11,993 nt of DNA. Origin: JABDNZ01 sp964407425 (GTDB lineage: Bacteria > Gemmatimonadota > Gemmatimonadetes > Longimicrobiales > Gaopeijiaceae). The notes below the pieces were generated by a model. The model was not told where the DNA came from and ran no database searches. It was given only the letters and a program-made list of their open reading frames with translations. The position numbers and the translations under genes were made by a program. Every line of letters begins with the position of its first letter. The first letter of the stretch is position 1. Positions 1 through 6,275 of the stretch are shown here, piece after piece. The stretch is from contig CAYOVN010000110.1 of the NCBI GenBank assembly GCA_964407425.1, forward strand, positions 1-11,993, written 5' to 3'.

Positions 1-60
1 GTGGAGCTCCGGTGGGTGAAGCTCCGGTGGGTGGAGCTCCGGTGGGTGGAGCCCCAACGG
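1..60. repeat. 15-bp tandem repeat, four copies
   Basis: Four head-to-tail copies of a 15-bp unit (GTGGAGCTCCGGTGG) occupy 1-15, 16-30, 31-45 and 46-60. Copies 1 and 3 are identical, copy 2 has one change and copy 4 is more diverged. The unit is five codons long, so it encodes a pentapeptide repeat in any open frame. On the + strand frame 3 reads GAPVG/EAPVG/GAPVG/GAPTG with a stop at 87-89, and frame 1 reads VELRW-type units with a stop at 109-111. The array may continue left of the window. Confidence 0.85.
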
Positions 61-89
61 GCGGAACGGGATCCGGAGGGGTCCTCTAA
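3..89 (+). CDS. Possible 3' end of an upstream gene with a pentapeptide-repeat tail
   Basis: Frame 3 is open from the window edge to TAA at 87-89. It encodes four GAPVG-like pentapeptides followed by a Gly/Thr/Ser-rich end. Low-complexity Gly/Ala/Pro tails are common at protein C-termini, so this could be the last residues of a gene lying mostly outside the window. Frame 1 is open to a stop at 109-111, and all three reverse frames are also open through the repeat, so strand and frame are not settled. No domain is visible and the repeat could be non-coding. Confidence 0.25.
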   Translation, partial: GAPVGEAPVGGAPVGGAPTGGTGSGGVL

Positions 90-179
90 GCTCCTCTTTT
101 TGGATAGCTAGTGGGACTGGGCGGGCTCCTGGGACGACTTGGGGGGTAATCCCTTTGTCGGCTGATTCGGGCTTTTGGG

Positions 180-207
180 TTGCCAACGCACAGCCCACGT
201 ATAAACT
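180..207 (+). promoter_or_regulatory. Candidate promoter for the E2-lipB operon
   Basis: TTGCCA (180-185) lies 16 bp upstream of TAAACT (202-207), which fits the TAnnnT form of the -10 box seen in GC-rich bacteria. It would start transcription about 35 nt before the GTG at 250. The rest of 90-249 shows no open frame or convincing structure. Confidence 0.4.
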
Positions 208-249
208 GAACTTTCCAACAACAAATAACCGATAGCGGGAGATACCAAG

Positions 250-1644
250 GTGGCACGGATTGAGGTGCCTATGCCTCAGATGGGTGAATCCATCGCTGAG
301 GGCACGGTCTCGAAGTGGTTGAAGAACGTCGGTGATATGGTCGAGCGGGATGAGGCCATCCTGGAAATATCCACCGACAAGGTGGACGCCGAGATCCCCT
401 CCCCAACCGCCGGTTTGTTGGTGGAGATTCTGGTTCAGGAAGGTGAAACCGTTGAAGTTGGGACTACGGTGGCTTTCATCGATCCCGATGCCGAAGCCGC
501 TGTTGAGGTGAGCCAGCCAGCCCCGGCCGTGGATGTGGCCGAGGTCGCCCAACCGGCTCCCCCTCAAGACCCAGCTGATACCCCCGCCCCGGAAGCATCA
601 CCGGCCGGGGGTGAGGAGACGGCGGAAGACCGACTCCGAGCCCGATCCACACCGGTAGTCCGGAAAATCGCCGAAGAGCACGGTGTGGACCTCTTGAGCG
701 TATCCGGGACGGGCCATGCTGGTAGGGTCACCAAGGAGGACATTCTGGCCTTCATCGACGACGGGGGGAAACCCAGGTCGGATGAGGCCCGGAGCCCGGC
801 TCAGGAGGCCAAGAAGCCGGAGCCAGTGCCCCAACGACCAACCTCTGTGCCGTCTGCGGCCATTGCTCCCAGTTCTGCCCCCTCGGACTTCTGGGGGACC
901 TTCTATGGGCAGGTCCAGCACCCGGAATTCCCGATTCGGGCCGGTGATCGGGTGGAGGCCATGGATAAGATCCGCCGACTGACGGCGGAACACATGGTTC
1001 TCGCCAAACGGGTATCACCCCACGTCCACTCATTCATCGAGATCGACTTTTCCCGGGTGGATTCCATCCGAAAAGCGAACAAGGCTCGTTGGGCTGAACA
1101 GGGATCCAGGGTGTCCTTCACGGCCTTTGTGGTCTGGGGCGTTTCCCGAGTACTCAGGGAATTCCCCGTGGTCAACGGTACCATCTCCGGTAACAACCTG
1201 GTTTTCCGGGGGAACGTCAATGTGGGTGTGGCGGTGGACCTGGACCCGGGCCTGATCGTTCCGGTCATCCATGATGCCGATGAGCTGAGTCTGGTGGGTA
1301 TCGGAAAACGGATTGTAGACCTGGCGGAGCGGGCCAGAAGCCGGCGTCTCAACCCCGATGACATTCAGGGATCCACCTTCGCTATCACGAACCCGGGGGT
1401 TCTGGGAACCCTGGCGGGCATGCCTGTGATCCCGAAGGGCACCAATGGGATCCTGGGGACCGGAGCCATTGAGAAGAGGGTCGTGGTGGTGGAAGACCCC
1501 GAGACCGGGATGGACTCCATGGCCATCCGAAAGAGGTCGATCTTCACCCTCGGCTACGATCACCGCATGGTGGATGGAGCCGATGCGGCCCGCTTCCTCT
1601 CCCGCCTCAAGGAGATGATGGAGACTTTCCCGGAGGATGCCTGA
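250..1644 (+). CDS. 2-oxo acid dehydrogenase E2 (dihydrolipoamide acyltransferase)
   Basis: This is the E2 core of a 2-oxo acid dehydrogenase complex, which transfers an acyl group from a swinging lipoyl arm to CoA in the cytoplasm. The 464-residue protein has an N-terminal lipoyl domain (about residues 2-78) with lipoyl Lys44 in the DKVDA motif, and an Ala/Pro-rich linker. A peripheral subunit-binding domain for E1/E3 follows (about 130-168), then a second linker and the catalytic domain (about 230-460) with His438 and Asp442 in DHRMVDG. The start is GTG at 250 with GGGAG at 237-241; the protein begins with the lipoyl strand (ARIEVPMPQMGES). The substrate is unclear: this E2 subtype is annotated variously as pyruvate, branched-chain or 2-oxoglutarate type, and no E1 or E3 gene is present to decide. 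It overlaps lipB by 8 nt, which fits its need for lipoylation. Confidence 0.93.
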   Translation: MARIEVPMPQMGESIAEGTVSKWLKNVGDMVERDEAILEISTDKVDAEIPSPTAGLLVEILVQEGETVEVGTTVAFIDPDAEAAVEVSQPAPAVDVAEVAQPAPPQDPADTPAPEASPAGGEETAEDRLRARSTPVVRKIAEEHGVDLLSVSGTGHAGRVTKEDILAFIDDGGKPRSDEARSPAQEAKKPEPVPQRPTSVPSAAIAPSSAPSDFWGTFYGQVQHPEFPIRAGDRVEAMDKIRRLTAEHMVLAKRVSPHVHSFIEIDFSRVDSIRKANKARWAEQGSRVSFTAFVVWGVSRVLREFPVVNGTISGNNLVFRGNVNVGVAVDLDPGLIVPVIHDADELSLVGIGKRIVDLAERARSRRLNPDDIQGSTFAITNPGVLGTLAGMPVIPKGTNGILGTGAIEKRVVVVEDPETGMDSMAIRKRSIFTLGYDHRMVDGADAARFLSRLKEMMETFPEDA

Positions 1645-2305
1645 ACTGCCCCTCCCGCCCCTCGAGGTCAGAAGGCTTGGGAGGATTCCGTACGGTGAAG
1701 CTCTAAAGTACCAGGAGGAGTTGGTCCGCCTTCGCCGCAAAGGCGAAGTGCCGGATCAGCTCCTTCTTCTTGAACACCCGCCGGTCGTCACCATGGGGAC
1801 CTCCTCGCAGGAGTCCCACCTTCTCCTCTCCGAAGTCGAGCGGGCCCGGAAGGGAATCGAACTATTCGAAGTCGGGCGAGGCGGGGATGTGACCTATCAC
1901 GGGCCTGGTCAACTCGTGGGCTACCCCATCCTGTCCCTGGCTCCCGATCGAAAGGACCTTCATCGGTACCTGAGGGATCTGGAAGAGGTTTTGATCACGA
2001 CTCTGGCCTCATTCGGGATTCGGGCCAAACGGGAGGATGGGTATACCGGCGTTTGGGCCGAGGAGGGGAAGCTGGCAGCCATCGGCGTTCGGGTCTCTTC
2101 AGGGTGGATCACCTCCCACGGGTTCGCGCTGAATATCGATCCGGATCTGGATCACTTTTCCGCCATTGTCCCCTGTGGAATCCATGACCGGTCCGTGGCG
2201 TCCATGGTGGAGGTCCTGGGTCGTCCCGTTGAGCCGGAAGAAGTGGTCCCCCCCCTGATCGAGAACTTCAAAAAAGTGTTTTCCCGGCGAACACATGTTG
2301 TCTAG
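1637..2305 (+). CDS. lipB: Octanoyltransferase LipB
   Basis: LipB transfers octanoyl from acyl carrier protein to the lipoyl-domain lysine of E2 proteins or GcvH; LipA then inserts sulfur. The 222-residue length is normal. The family signature RGGDVTYHGPGQLVGYPI is at residues 81-98. The catalytic Cys180 sits in IVPCGIHDRS and the catalytic Lys145 in EEGKLAAIGVR, followed by SHGFALNI. The ATG at 1637 lies inside the end of the E2 gene, so the two overlap by 8 nt. A GGAGG touches the start codon directly, too close to be ideal, while GGAG at 1620-1623 is 13 nt away, so translation is probably coupled to the E2 gene. A lipoylating enzyme beside a lipoylated protein supports both calls. Confidence 0.96.
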   Translation: MPELPLPPLEVRRLGRIPYGEALKYQEELVRLRRKGEVPDQLLLLEHPPVVTMGTSSQESHLLLSEVERARKGIELFEVGRGGDVTYHGPGQLVGYPILSLAPDRKDLHRYLRDLEEVLITTLASFGIRAKREDGYTGVWAEEGKLAAIGVRVSSGWITSHGFALNIDPDLDHFSAIVPCGIHDRSVASMVEVLGRPVEPEEVVPPLIENFKKVFSRRTHVV

Positions 2306-2577
2306 GCAACAAATGGCGGGTGGTTTCCAAGGCCTCTGAGTCTTCCTGCCATTCTAAGGAATTGTGAATTTCCATTTTCGAGAACCGCTCCGGAGACTGA
2401 CATTCCTCCCCCCGGAATTATTTGTTTACGACTCTCGAAAAATCGGGAATAAGACAATGGTTAACGATCTTGTAAAACCCTGTAAGCAAAGCTGTTACGC
2501 CATAAAACATATTTTTGGACCTCGGAATACATGTGATCCTTGACCTCTCGGGTTGCTGGTCTCCGTTGGAGCCCCCC
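2306..2577. other. AT-rich gap between convergent lipB and rnhA
   Basis: This 272-bp gap lies between two genes that point at each other, where no promoter is needed. Positions 2421-2520 are only 36% GC by direct count, far below the flanking genes. It holds the stem-loop at 2312-2353, a separated inverted pair at 2374-2383 and 2433-2443, and a 28-codon open frame at 2457-2543 with three cysteines and GGGA 8 nt upstream. I cannot assign a gene, tRNA or known RNA family here. Confidence 0.5.
2312..2353 (+). terminator. Stem-loop after lipB, possible weak terminator
   Basis: AATGGCGGG (2312-2320) pairs with CCTGCCATT (2345-2353) as nine base pairs, one of them G-U, around a 24-nt loop. It begins 7 nt after the lipB stop. 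No U-run follows, so it is not a classic intrinsic terminator; it could act as a 3'-end protecting structure or be chance. Confidence 0.3.
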
Positions 2578-3165
2578 TTATCCTGAGGCTTTCCCCTCAT
2601 CCGGCGGCAGGTTTTCGAAGAAGTCCATATAGCGTTCTTTCTTTTCCCTCTGGACCTCCAACCATTCTTCGAATCCCGAATCTACGAGTCCCTCGGAAAC
2701 TGATAGATCCTTGGCGGCCTGCACGGCCAGGTTATCGACGTACTCGTTTCTAGGATCCCCGGCGTGGCCCCGGACCCAAACCCACGTCACTCGATGTTCC
2801 CGGGCGACGGTTTCGAGTCGCTTCCAGAGCTCCAGGTTCTCCGGTGGTCCGCTTTTCCTCTTCCAACCTCGGGCCTTCCAGCCCGGGACCCATTCATTCA
2901 TTCCTCGAACCAGATATTGGCTGTCGGATACAAAACGGACATGGCAGGACCGTTTCAGGAGGTTGAGGCCGAGGATTCCACTCTGGATAGCCATTTTATT
3001 GTTGGTCGTGTCCGGATCGGAGTGCCAGAAATCCTTCCTTCTCCAACTCTCTCCGTCCCAGAATTCTACCAGGCCCGCTGCTCCCCCCGGGTTCGACCGG
3101 GTCTTGAACTGATTGCCGAGACAGGACTCATCGGCGTGGATGGTTACAAGTGGTCGATCGGTCAT
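2578..3165 (-). CDS. RNase HI-like protein lacking one catalytic Glu
   Basis: RNase HI cleaves the RNA strand of RNA-DNA hybrids using the acidic residues D-E-D-D. This 195-residue protein shows the fold: ADESCLGN with Asp12, TTNNKMA at 53-59, SDSQYLV with Asp81, and VRGHAGDPRNEYVDNLA with His134 and Asp144. In the usual NNRME motif the Glu (E. coli Glu48) is Ala59 here, encoded by GCT. Glu13 occupies the Gly position after the first Asp. I recall similar NNRMA sequences in Gemmatimonadota, so this may be a lineage trait rather than decay. A charged, probably helical extension (about 155-195) goes beyond the 155 residues of E. coli RNase HI. The start ATG at 3163-3165 has GAGG about 11 nt upstream. 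The gene is divergent from carA and convergent with lipB. The fold is clear; activity with Mg2+ is not. Confidence 0.88.
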   Translation of the reverse strand: MTDRPLVTIHADESCLGNQFKTRSNPGGAAGLVEFWDGESWRRKDFWHSDPDTTNNKMAIQSGILGLNLLKRSCHVRFVSDSQYLVRGMNEWVPGWKARGWKRKSGPPENLELWKRLETVAREHRVTWVWVRGHAGDPRNEYVDNLAVQAAKDLSVSEGLVDSGFEEWLEVQREKKERYMDFFENLPPDEGKASG

Positions 3166-3403
3166 TCGGTCGTGAGCCTCTGGATTTTCAAGTCGGTTGA
3201 GGGGCGGCTGGGGCCGAATCGGTTCCCGCCTGAGGGAGGGCTCGGCCTCTCAGTCTTCCCGGACAATGGGTTGATCGGATGCCCGAACCATGATGAGATG
3301 CCCCAACAATGGCAAGATAGAAAGGGGATCGCCTTGACGACCAGGGAAGGGGACCTACATTCCCGCCGGAACAACCCCTTATTTAATACACACCTGGAAA
3401 CCC
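3166..3403. other. Divergent intergenic region between rnhA and carA
   Basis: These 238 bp lie between the start codons of two divergent genes and must hold promoters for both, unless leaderless starts are used. A carA promoter candidate is listed separately. I see no clear promoter for the minus-strand gene and no convincing small gene or pyrimidine-linked attenuator. Confidence 0.5.
3334..3361 (+). promoter_or_regulatory. Candidate carA promoter
   Basis: TTGACG (3334-3339), a 16-bp spacer and TACATT (3356-3361) form a promoter-like pair. Transcription would start near 3368, leaving a leader of about 36 nt before the GTG at 3404. Confidence 0.45.
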
Positions 3404-4534
3404 GTGAGACCGCTCTCCTCCTCACAATCGGCTTACCTCCTCCTGGAGGACGGCCGTGTCTTTCCCGGCTCATCTTTGGGCCTGGAGGGCACGGCTCTCG
3501 GCGAGGTCGTGTTCAACACCTCCATGACCGGCTATCAGGAAATCCTGACGGATCCTTCCTATTCGGGCCAGCTGGTCACCATGACGTATCCCCTCATAGG
3601 GAACTACGGTGTAAACCAGGAGGATGAGGAGTCCGAAAAGCCTGAGGTCGCCGGGTTCATAGTCAGAGAAGCCTCCCGAATGTATTCGTCATGGAGGGGG
3701 GAAGAAGGTCTTCACGGCTATCTGACGGCCAACGGGATCGTCGGGATCAGTGAGGTGGATACCCGGGCTCTCACCCTCCATATCCGCTCTGAGGGCGCCA
3801 TGCGGGGTGCTATCGCACTCGGCTCCACCCCCCAGGACGAGGTCATGGCTAAGATCCGGAACCATCCCCGGATGGAGGGGCTGGATCTGGCTTGCGGGGT
3901 CTCCACCGGTACCCGCTACGAAGTCCCGGCACAGGGGGAAGAACGGTTTCATGTCCTCGCCTATGACTTCGGTGTGAAGGCCCACTCACCCAGGATCATG
4001 GCCGAGTTGGGCTGCCGGGTTTCCGTCCTCCCTTCCGACACTCCGGTCGAGGAGATCCTGGCGGAGAACCCGAGCGGCCTTTTCCTGTCGAACGGGCCCG
4101 GTGATCCGGCGGCGGTGATGAAAGCCCAGGAGGCCATCCTTGGCCTCGCCCAGCAGGGCACCCCCGTGTTCGGGATCTGTCTTGGCCATCAGCTCATCTC
4201 GAGAGCGTTCGGGGCTCAAACCTTCAAACTCCCCTTCGGTCACCACGGCGGGAACCACCCGGTACGGAATCTGGATACTGGAGCGGTGGAGATAACCGCC
4301 CAGAATCATGGCTTCGCTGTCGAAATGGACAGCGAAGGAGAGATCCCAGGTGCAGCGGGTCTTCGGGTTACCCATACGAACCTGTATGATGGAACGGTGG
4401 AGGGCGTCGCCCATAGGGAATTGCCAGTGTTTTCGGTGCAATTCCATCCCGAAGCTGCACCCGGTCCCCACGATAGCCGGTATCTTTTTGAACGATTTGT
4501 AGACCTTATGAGTGCTGAAAACGGTTCGTTATGA
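3404..4534 (+). CDS. carA: Carbamoyl-phosphate synthase small (glutaminase) subunit CarA
   Basis: CarA hydrolyses glutamine and channels ammonia to CarB, which makes carbamoyl phosphate for pyrimidine and arginine synthesis. The 376-residue length is normal. The N-terminal CPSase small-chain domain starts at AYLLLEDGRVF (residues 10-20) and contains the conserved FNTSMTGYQEILTDPSY block (38-53). The class I glutamine amidotransferase domain has NGPGDP (230-235), the nucleophile Cys259 in FGICLGHQ, and His348/Glu350 in QFHPEA. The start is a GTG at 3404 with only a weak GGAA upstream; no ATG exists nearer the conserved N-terminus. The interdomain segment reads VKAHSPR where many homologues have VKxNILR, a small divergence. 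carB is not adjacent in this window; the next gene is an HU/IHF protein 212 bp downstream. Confidence 0.96.
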   Translation: MRPLSSSQSAYLLLEDGRVFPGSSLGLEGTALGEVVFNTSMTGYQEILTDPSYSGQLVTMTYPLIGNYGVNQEDEESEKPEVAGFIVREASRMYSSWRGEEGLHGYLTANGIVGISEVDTRALTLHIRSEGAMRGAIALGSTPQDEVMAKIRNHPRMEGLDLACGVSTGTRYEVPAQGEERFHVLAYDFGVKAHSPRIMAELGCRVSVLPSDTPVEEILAENPSGLFLSNGPGDPAAVMKAQEAILGLAQQGTPVFGICLGHQLISRAFGAQTFKLPFGHHGGNHPVRNLDTGAVEITAQNHGFAVEMDSEGEIPGAAGLRVTHTNLYDGTVEGVAHRELPVFSVQFHPEAAPGPHDSRYLFERFVDLMSAENGSL

Positions 4535-4577
4535 GGTGTATCATCGCCACGGCGCCTTGGGTTCTTTTGTGGCAGGC

Positions 4578-4607
4578 TTGACGACTCGGGGAGCCCGGGG
4601 TTACCCT
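4578..4607 (+). promoter_or_regulatory. Candidate promoter for the HU-like gene
   Basis: TTGACG (4578-4583), an 18-bp spacer and TACCCT (4602-4607) resemble the carA and mdh promoter candidates. The start would be near 4614, giving a leader of about 130 nt. It overlaps the hairpin at 4588-4614, so both calls cannot be simple. Confidence 0.3.
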
Positions 4608-4614
4608 GCTCCCC
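4588..4614 (+). terminator. Hairpin downstream of carA
   Basis: GGGGAGC (4588-4594) pairs perfectly with GCTCCCC (4608-4614), with an inner GGG-TTA-CCC hairpin in the loop. It lies 54 nt after the carA stop. Only CCTTATG follows, so the U-tract is poor and termination is uncertain. Confidence 0.4.
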
Positions 4615-4746
4615 CTTATGTGGCTGGGCGGCCCTTAACTCCTCCCGGTTACTGACTTAGAAGAAAGTGACAGGCCTTTGATGGCCGGCTTTCGACCTCT
4701 TTTCCGTGCTGGGTTTTGGTGGGTGTGTGCCCTCCTGGAGGATTGG

Positions 4747-5049
4747 ATGACCAAAGCGGACCTCGTCGAGCAGGTTGCTGAGGCGATCGGCCCCGGAATC
4801 ACGAAGAAGGACTGTGCCTTGGTGGTGGACGGCTTCCTGAATGCAGTGAAGCTCGCGCTGGCTGAGGGGGAGAATATCGAGATCCGAGGGTTTGGGACTT
4901 TTAAGGTACGCAGCCGCAAGTCCCGGATGGCCAGGAACCCCCGGACCGGGGATCCTGTCGAAGTGCCGTCTCGTTCGGTTCCTGTTTTTAAACCGTCGAA
5001 GCACTTGAGGGCCCGGGTGGCCGGTCTGGACCGAATCAGAAGGTTCTGA
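4747..5049 (+). CDS. HU/IHF family DNA-binding protein
   Basis: This is a small nucleoid protein that binds and bends DNA as a dimer. The 100 residues match the family's roughly 90-100. The N-terminal helical dimer part (1-42) leads to the GFGTFKVR strand (48-55) and the flexible DNA-binding arm with RNPRTGDPVEVP (63-74); Pro65 is the usual intercalating proline of the RNP motif. The tail SKHLRARVAGLDRIRRF is basic. ATG at 4747 is the start because GGAGG at 4737-4741 is 5 nt away and the protein then begins MTKADLVEQVA as in homologues. The frame stays open upstream to a TTG at 4678, but that extension looks unlike HU. HU and IHF subtypes cannot be separated from this sequence alone. Confidence 0.95.
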   Translation: MTKADLVEQVAEAIGPGITKKDCALVVDGFLNAVKLALAEGENIEIRGFGTFKVRSRKSRMARNPRTGDPVEVPSRSVPVFKPSKHLRARVAGLDRIRRF

Positions 5050-5074
5050 TATCGAGACAACGAGCAACTGGTTA

Positions 5075-5091
5075 GGGTCCCCGACGGACCC
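5075..5091 (+). terminator. Short hairpin after the HU-like gene
   Basis: GGGTCC (5075-5080) and GGACCC (5086-5091) form a perfect 6-bp stem with a 5-nt loop, 25 nt after the stop. A T-rich stretch (TTTCCTTTTCC) begins about 11 nt later, so it is at best a weak terminator. Confidence 0.35.
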
Positions 5092-5126
5092 ACTACTGGC
5101 TGTTTCCTTTTCCCGTACACAACACC

Positions 5127-5165
5127 GGAGCCGACGCTCTTTGAGCCGCCGGCTCCTTCTCTTTT
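5127..5165 (+). terminator. Second hairpin with T-rich tail before the sigma gene
   Basis: GGAGCCG (5127-5133) can pair with CGGCTCC (5150-5156). Alternatively GAGCC (5143-5147) pairs with GGCTC (5151-5155). TTCTCTTTT (5157-5165) follows directly, giving an intrinsic-terminator layout that would separate the HU gene from the sigma operon. Confidence 0.5.
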
Positions 5166-5202
5166 AACAAAATTGCGGCACGGTGCATCGAAATAAGCGG
5201 TG

Positions 5203-5754
5203 ATGGAAACGTCTTCGAAGAAGCCGTCATCGGACGAGGGCCTGGTTAAACGGGCCCAATCCGGAGACCTGCAGGCAATGGACACTCTGGTTTCCATGCA
5301 CCATGGGAGCGTCTACCGGGCGGCCTTCAGCATTCTTCATGACCAGGACAAGGCATCCGATGCGACACAGGACACATTCTTGAAAGCCTTCAGAGGGCTC
5401 CAGACCTTCCGGGGAGAGGCGTCGTTCAAGACCTGGGTCCTTGCCATCGCGGCCAACGAAGCCCGGGGTTTGCTACGGAAGGAAGGGCGGAGGAAGGAAT
5501 TGGCTCTGGATGCGGTGGGGCCGGTCCAATCGAATGAAGCAGGGGCGGATGAGGTTGTGGAGAGGGATGAGGATAGCCAAAAAGTGAAAAGCCTCCTTAC
5601 CCATCTGCCGGAAAAACAGCGGGAAGCCGTGACCTTGAGGATTTTTGGTGAGCTCAGTTTTCGTGAAATTGGAGTATTGATCGACTCCAGTGAGGGGGCT
5701 GCTAGAGTGAACTACCACCATGGGATTCGGCGCCTTCGGGAGATGATGGAATGA
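5203..5754 (+). CDS. ECF-type RNA polymerase sigma factor (RpoE-like)
   Basis: This is an extracytoplasmic-function sigma factor that directs RNA polymerase to stress promoters. The protein has 183 residues from this ATG. Sigma region 2 runs from about LVKRAQSGDLQAMDTLV to FKTWVLAIAANEAR, with the core-binding and -10 recognition part DATQDTFLKAFRGLQTFRG. Region 4 (about the last 55 residues) has LPEKQREAVTLR and the helix-turn-helix LSFREIGVLIDSSEGAARV for -35 recognition. There is no long region 3, as expected for ECF factors. A GTG lies in frame directly before the ATG, at 5200, and is an alternative start; no strong Shine-Dalgarno precedes either. The stop overlaps the next start by 4 nt (ATGA), placing it in an operon with an anti-sigma factor. 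Confidence 0.94.
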   Translation: METSSKKPSSDEGLVKRAQSGDLQAMDTLVSMHHGSVYRAAFSILHDQDKASDATQDTFLKAFRGLQTFRGEASFKTWVLAIAANEARGLLRKEGRRKELALDAVGPVQSNEAGADEVVERDEDSQKVKSLLTHLPEKQREAVTLRIFGELSFREIGVLIDSSEGAARVNYHHGIRRLREMME

Positions 5755-6275
5755 CAGGATCAGCCTGTGAGGGAATCAAGGATCTCCTTGCGGATGTTGC
5801 ATCAGGGGTCCTTCCGCCGGAGGAGGTAGGTCCGATCCAGGACCATCTCCTCTCTTGTGCGGACTGCCGGGCCGAGTTGGAGCTCCTTCGAGCCCTTCGT
5901 GCCCCTCTGGCCAATGAGTCTGCGGTTCCGCCGAACCTGGAGGCCAGGGTCCAGAACAGGGTACGAGAGGAATTCGGAGAGGCGCTGACGGAAGGTGCCG
6001 ATTCCGGAATCGCAGAGATCGGGAACCGGCAGGGACGCCGGTGGGCTCCCGCCTGGGCTCTTTCCTCCGCAGCCGTGGTTGTTTTGGCCCTGGGTACAGG
6101 GATCATCTGGAATCGGATCAGTACCGATGGAGCCCTGGATCCGCTGGCCGTTGCTTCCCAGGAACCCCTTCCCGAGGCCTGGTTGTGGGACGATGGGATG
6201 GTGGCCGGAGCCCCTGTTTTTGATGGTTTGTCGGATGAGGACCTTGAAGCACTTCTAGAGGAGTTCGAAGGATGA
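5751..6275 (+). CDS. Zinc-finger anti-sigma factor, single-pass membrane protein
   Basis: This is probably the membrane anti-sigma factor that holds the upstream ECF sigma until a signal arrives. The N-terminal ZAS domain carries His32, Cys36 and Cys39 in HLLSCADC, with Cys6 as a likely further zinc ligand. A hydrophobic segment at about 98-120, preceded by RRWAP, is the single membrane span. The outer part is short (about 55 residues) and strongly acidic at its end (SDEDLEALLEEFEG); no sensor domain is recognisable. The 174-residue length is ordinary. The ATG overlaps the sigma stop by 4 nt and has GGGAG 8 nt upstream; its own stop overlaps the next start by 4 nt. The signal and any release protease are unknown. 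Confidence 0.9.
   Translation: MTGSACEGIKDLLADVASGVLPPEEVGPIQDHLLSCADCRAELELLRALRAPLANESAVPPNLEARVQNRVREEFGEALTEGADSGIAEIGNRQGRRWAPAWALSSAAVVVLALGTGIIWNRISTDGALDPLAVASQEPLPEAWLWDDGMVAGAPVFDGLSDEDLEALLEEFEG

Noticed and set aside
1..60. CRISPR-like array at the window start
   Set aside because: The units are directly adjacent with no spacers and only 15 bp long, so this is a plain tandem repeat.
2418..2600. 60-codon minus-strand open frame after and overlapping the end of rnhA
   Set aside because: It starts inside rnhA in another frame with no ribosome site seen, and its translation shows no recognisable domain. The low GC content of the region makes such frames uninformative.
3162..3473. 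Minus-strand open frame of 103 codons in the rnhA-carA gap
   Set aside because: It begins inside carA antisense, has no motif and ends across the rnhA start. The gap is better explained as a divergent promoter region.
2764..3627. Long + strand open frame (287 codons) across rnhA and into carA
   Set aside because: It runs antisense to the well-supported RNase H gene and then out of frame into carA. Its translation resembles no family and is low in structure-forming patterns, as expected of a GC-rich shadow.
4678..4746. N-terminal extension of the HU-like gene from a TTG
   Set aside because: The 23 extra residues are hydrophobic and Trp-rich, unlike HU. The ATG at 4747 has a good Shine-Dalgarno and gives the family N-terminus.
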